Source: JANXVY01 sp034408685
GTDB taxonomy: Bacteria; Pseudomonadota; Alphaproteobacteria; Rhizobiales; Hyphomicrobiaceae
NCBI GenBank assembly: GCA_034408685.1
Contig: JAWXCP010000190.1
Span: 1 to 25,430, forward strand
Reading direction: 5' to 3'
Length of the DNA stretch: 25,430 nt
Every line of letters starts with the position of its first letter. The first letter of the stretch is position 1. Below are positions 23,049 through 25,430 of the stretch, in pieces. The notes under the pieces were generated by a model. That model did no database searches. It was not told where the DNA came from and worked only from the letters and a program-made list of their open reading frames with translations. The position numbers and the translations under genes are program-made.

Positions 23049-23065
23049 GAGTCGGCTACCGGCTC
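23049..23065 (+). promoter_or_regulatory. Small hairpin between pqqA and pqqB
   Basis: GAGTCGG (23049-23055) and CCGGCTC (23059-23065) pair over 7 bp with one G-T wobble and a 3-nt loop, 10 bp after the pqqA stop. No T-tract follows. It may protect the short pqqA message or attenuate transcription into pqqB, consistent with the need for more PqqA than enzymes. Confidence 0.4.
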
Positions 23066-23221
23066 CCCCAACCGCGGCGGAAAGTTTACGGCGGCCGAAA
23101 ATCCGACCATCGTTTCCATAGATGAGACGATTTCCCGTGTCATCTCCGTGGCTTGGCCGCACGCGGCACGCCGACCTTGCGATCGGCACCATGGGCTCCA
23201 TCCGGCATCGAGCAAGGCGAC

Positions 23222-24148
23222 ATGCACATCAAGGTTCTGGGTTCGGCGGCAGGTGGCGGATTCCCGCAATGGAACTGCAATGGTCCCATGAGTTCGCGCG
23301 TCCGTCGCGGCGACGCTGGCTTCCGCGCGCGCACGCAATCGTCGCTGGCGGTGTCGTCCAATGGTCGAGATTGGGCGCTACTGAACGCGTCACCGGACCT
23401 GCGCCAACAGATCAACGATACGCCTGAGCTACGGCCCGCCGCCGATGGCCCGCTGCGCGCGAGCCCGATCAAAGCGGTGGTTTTGACAAACGCCGACGTC
23501 GATCACATCATTGGCCTTATCAACCTGCGCGAGGGGCAGCCGTTTTCGCTGTATGCCTCCGACAGGGTGATGGCGACCATCAACGCCAACTCGGTGTTCA
23601 ACGTGTTGAACCCACAAAAAGTGCCGCGCTTACAGCTGCCGTCCGAAGCGGCCACGCCGTTGACCGGTGCTGATGTCGATCTCGGCTTGACCATCACCGC
23701 ATTCAACGTGCCCGGCAAAGTCGCGCTGTTCCTGGAAACCGAGGGCCAAAACTTCGGCAGCCGGGATGGCGATACGATCGGGCTCGAGGTTGTGGAGCCT
23801 TCGACGGGAGCGCGGTTTTTCTATATTCCTGGCTGCGCCGAAGTCGATCCGCCGCTCGCCGACCGGATCCGGGGCGCCAAGCTTGTGTTCTTCGATGGCA
23901 CGCTGTTCACCGACGACGAAATGATCACGCAAAAGCTGCTCGACAAGACCGGCAAGCGGATGGGGCACATTTCGATTTCAGGCGCTGATGGCTCGATCGC
24001 GGCGTTTGCTCCATTGGGCGTCAGGCGTCGTATCTACGTCCACATCAATAATTCGAACCCGATCCTCGACGAGGGATCGGCCGCCCGACGCGAGGCCGAG
24101 CGAGCGGGCTGGGAAGTTGCACACGACGGCATGGAGGTCCGCCTATGA
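23222..24148 (+). CDS. pqqB: PqqB, metallo-beta-lactamase-fold PQQ biosynthesis protein
   Basis: 308 residues from the ATG at 23222, where the typical MHIKVLGSAAGGGFPQWNC begins; longer in-frame starts upstream are not PqqB-like. Further family features are SSLAVSSNGRDWALLNASPDLRQQI, LTNADVDHIIGL (altered metal motif of this family), YIPGCAEVD, FFDGTLFTDDEM, GHISISGADGSI and IYVHINNSNPIL. PqqB is thought to hydroxylate the crosslinked Glu-Tyr intermediate before PqqC acts. The stop overlaps the pqqC start (ATGA). Confidence 0.97.
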   Translation: MHIKVLGSAAGGGFPQWNCNGPMSSRVRRGDAGFRARTQSSLAVSSNGRDWALLNASPDLRQQINDTPELRPAADGPLRASPIKAVVLTNADVDHIIGLINLREGQPFSLYASDRVMATINANSVFNVLNPQKVPRLQLPSEAATPLTGADVDLGLTITAFNVPGKVALFLETEGQNFGSRDGDTIGLEVVEPSTGARFFYIPGCAEVDPPLADRIRGAKLVFFDGTLFTDDEMITQKLLDKTGKRMGHISISGADGSIAAFAPLGVRRRIYVHINNSNPILDEGSAARREAERAGWEVAHDGMEVRL

Positions 24149-24939
24149 ACGAAATGCTGATCAACCGACCGAATGCTGCCCTGCTGGCACCGTGGTCGCG
24201 CGCCGATTTCGAGGCGGCCATCCGGGCGGTCGGGGCAGAGCGGTATCACGACAAACATCCGTGGCATCACCTGCTGCACGGCGGCAAACTGAACATGGGA
24301 CAGGTCCAGGCTTGGGCGCTGAATCGGTTCTGTTACCAGTCGGCCGTGCCGCGCAAAGACGCCGCCTTCATCGGCCGCGTGTTGGACCGCGAGTTGCGCC
24401 GGGAATGGGTGCATCGCCTGCTCGACCACGACGGCTACGGCGACGAGGTTGGCGGGATCGAGCGCTGGCTCGCGTTGACCGATGGCCTGGGCCTTGATCG
24501 CGAGATGGTGATCTCGATGCGGTATGCGCTGCCGGCCACACGGTTTGCGGTCGAGAGCTACGTCACGTTCGTGCGCGAGCAGCCGCTGGTCGTGGCCGTT
24601 GCCTCATCGCTGACGGAACTGTTTGCGCCGAAAATCCACACCGAGCGCATCTCGGGCATGCTGGAAAACTACGATTTCATTGACGATGGCGTGATGGCCT
24701 ACTTCAAGCGGCGCCTGACGCAGGCCCCGCGCGACAGCGATTTTGCACTCGCCTACGTGCTCGCGCACGCCCGGACTCGCGACGAGCAGGAGGCGTGCGT
24801 CGATGCGGTCCGCTTCAAGTGCAACGTGTTGTGGGTTCAGTGCGATGCGCTGTATCACGCCTACATCAATGGCAACGTCCCGCCCGGCACGTTCCGCCCC
24901 GCGCCCGAGACGCTGACGATTTTCGGCCGGTCGGCGTAG
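24145..24939 (+). CDS. pqqC: Pyrroloquinoline-quinone synthase
   Basis: 264 residues. PqqC performs the final cofactor-less eight-electron oxidation and ring closure to PQQ. The haem-oxygenase-like all-helical fold shows family stretches RYHDKHPWHHLLHGG, NRFCYQSAVPRKDAAFIGR, HDGYGDEVGGIERWL, LTELFAPKIHTERI and CNVLWVQCDALYHAY, carrying the His, Arg, Tyr and Lys residues typical of the active site. Unlike the PqqCD fusion of Methylobacterium, no PqqD domain follows. It overlaps pqqB by four bases. Confidence 0.97.
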   Translation: MNEMLINRPNAALLAPWSRADFEAAIRAVGAERYHDKHPWHHLLHGGKLNMGQVQAWALNRFCYQSAVPRKDAAFIGRVLDRELRREWVHRLLDHDGYGDEVGGIERWLALTDGLGLDREMVISMRYALPATRFAVESYVTFVREQPLVVAVASSLTELFAPKIHTERISGMLENYDFIDDGVMAYFKRRLTQAPRDSDFALAYVLAHARTRDEQEACVDAVRFKCNVLWVQCDALYHAYINGNVPPGTFRPAPETLTIFGRSA

Positions 24940-24971
24940 GATAAGACTCGCCGTAAGAAAGGTCTTTGACA

Positions 24972-25187
24972 ATGTCCAAACTTGATCAAATTCGAGGATC
25001 AATCGAACAACTAGCGCCGCGCGAGATTTCTGAACTGCGAGAGTGGCTTGCCGAACTCGAAGCGCGGATGTTCGACGAACGGCTGGCGCGCGACCTGAAC
25101 ACAGATGGGCCAGCAAAGCGCGCGATCGACACTCTAGCCGACGCGGCCTTGGCCGAACATCGTCGCGGCGAGTCGCATGAACTTTGA
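24972..25187 (+). CDS. Antitoxin of a RelE/ParE-type toxin-antitoxin pair
   Basis: 71 residues from the ATG at 24972, preceded by GAAAGG; the TTG at 24966 is a weaker start. The pattern IRGSIEQLAPREISELREWLAELEA, then LADAALAEHRRGESHEL, matches small antitoxins of the LxPxExxxFRxWFxE type that sit directly before RelE-like toxins. The N-terminal helices probably dimerise and bind DNA, and the C-terminal tail would clamp the toxin. The toxin start overlaps its end by 11 bp. It follows pqqC by 32 bp but has no functional link to PQQ. Confidence 0.75.
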   Translation: MSKLDQIRGSIEQLAPREISELREWLAELEARMFDERLARDLNTDGPAKRAIDTLADAALAEHRRGESHEL

Positions 25188-25332
25188 CGTGAAGCACTAC
25201 ACGACGCGGGCATTCTGGGACCATTACCACGACTTACCGGGTACCACTCAGAGTGCCGCCGACCGGCAATTTGAGTTGTTAAAACGGGATAGGTCGCACC
25301 CTTCATTGAACTTCAAGAAAGTAGGACGCTAC
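25177..25332 (+). pseudogene. RelE-like toxin, truncated after about 52 residues
   Basis: The ATG at 25177 overlaps the antitoxin gene. The first 52 residues follow the RelE/HigB-like family: HYTTRAFWDHYHDLPGTTQ, ADRQFELLKRD, HPSLNFKKVGRY. In intact relatives the next residues are a WSVRVGLHYRAL-like strand; here the frame instead continues into unrelated sequence at 25333, which looks like the left end of an insertion sequence. The catalytic C-terminal half is therefore missing. The reading frame stays open to the window edge, so a fusion product could still be made. Confidence 0.7.
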
Positions 25333-25430
25333 ATGCATGCCTCTCCCCTTAGTTCCGGCGCAGTCAGCGGGTATGTGATCTCCAACAAGGAGATAGCCCA
25401 TGACGCAGTTGCTGCCGGACGATCTGTGGC
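25333..25430 (+). mobile_element. Left end of a probable insertion sequence (partial)
   Basis: Toxin similarity stops at about 25332. The following 67 bp lead into AAGGAG (25387-25392) and an ATG at 25400, a typical IS left-end plus transposase layout. The right end, the terminal inverted repeat and the target duplication lie outside the window, so the boundary is an estimate. Confidence 0.55.
25400..25430 (+). CDS. Transposase N-terminus, IS5-family-like (partial)
   Basis: Only ten codons are present (MTQLLPDDLW). The phrase LLPDDLW resembles the start of IS4/IS5-type DDE transposases, in which a short x-LxDxxWxxIxPLLP motif opens the protein. AAGGAG is well spaced upstream. The assignment rests on these residues and on the interruption of the toxin gene. 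Confidence 0.5.
   Translation, partial: MTQLLPDDLW

Noticed and set aside
22595..23338. 247-aa minus-strand ORF spanning the tandem repeat and pqqA
   Set aside because: It covers the repeat as an Arg/His-rich peptide repeat, overlaps pqqA and pqqB antisense, and shows no family features.

Overview
The window is high-GC bacterial chromosome, most consistent with an alphaproteobacterium of the Hyphomicrobiales type. This is inferred from gene content (PQQ biosynthesis, a class I cytochrome c, bactofilin, an EctB-type aminotransferase), from tight ATGA-type gene overlaps and from GC-rich codon use. No rRNA, tRNA or CRISPR was seen. The species cannot be named from the sequence alone.

Left part (1-12.6 kb), ordinary chromosomal genes: an MsbA-like ABC exporter (+); a protein joining an RlpA-like double-psi barrel, a membrane span and TPRs (-), transcribed away from a bactofilin gene (+); a cystathionine beta-lyase metC (-); a pair of secreted proteins, one with a VWA domain, sharing a repeated beta-sandwich-like module (-); a nitroreductase overlapping folK (+); a class I cytochrome c with a clear terminator (-); and pqqE (-).

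Middle part (12.6-22.9 kb), an accessory block lying between pqqE and pqqABC: an AT-richer orphan gene; a DUF433/DUF5615 toxin-antitoxin-like pair; a REP-like palindrome; and what I consider the main system. That system is a Pls/PosA-type single-module NRPS (A-T-TM-C1-TM-C2-TM-C3, about 1,354 aa) translationally coupled to an EctB-type diaminobutyrate aminotransferase, with no ectA or ectC nearby. A secreted papain/NlpC-like cysteine-peptidase candidate is divergent from it, and a polyamine-type GNAT acetyltransferase follows. I infer a pathway that makes L-2,4-diaminobutyrate and polymerises it, or another basic amino acid, into a cationic homopoly(amino acid) at the membrane. The peptidase and the acetyltransferase would be candidate polymer-processing and protection enzymes.

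Right part (22.6-25.4 kb): a 4 x 16-bp perfect tandem repeat lies just upstream of a 29-codon pqqA gene, followed by pqqB and pqqC. pqqE is about 10 kb away and divergent, and no pqqD is visible. After pqqC comes an antitoxin gene whose RelE-like toxin partner breaks off at residue 52, where a probable IS5-family-like insertion sequence begins and runs off the window.
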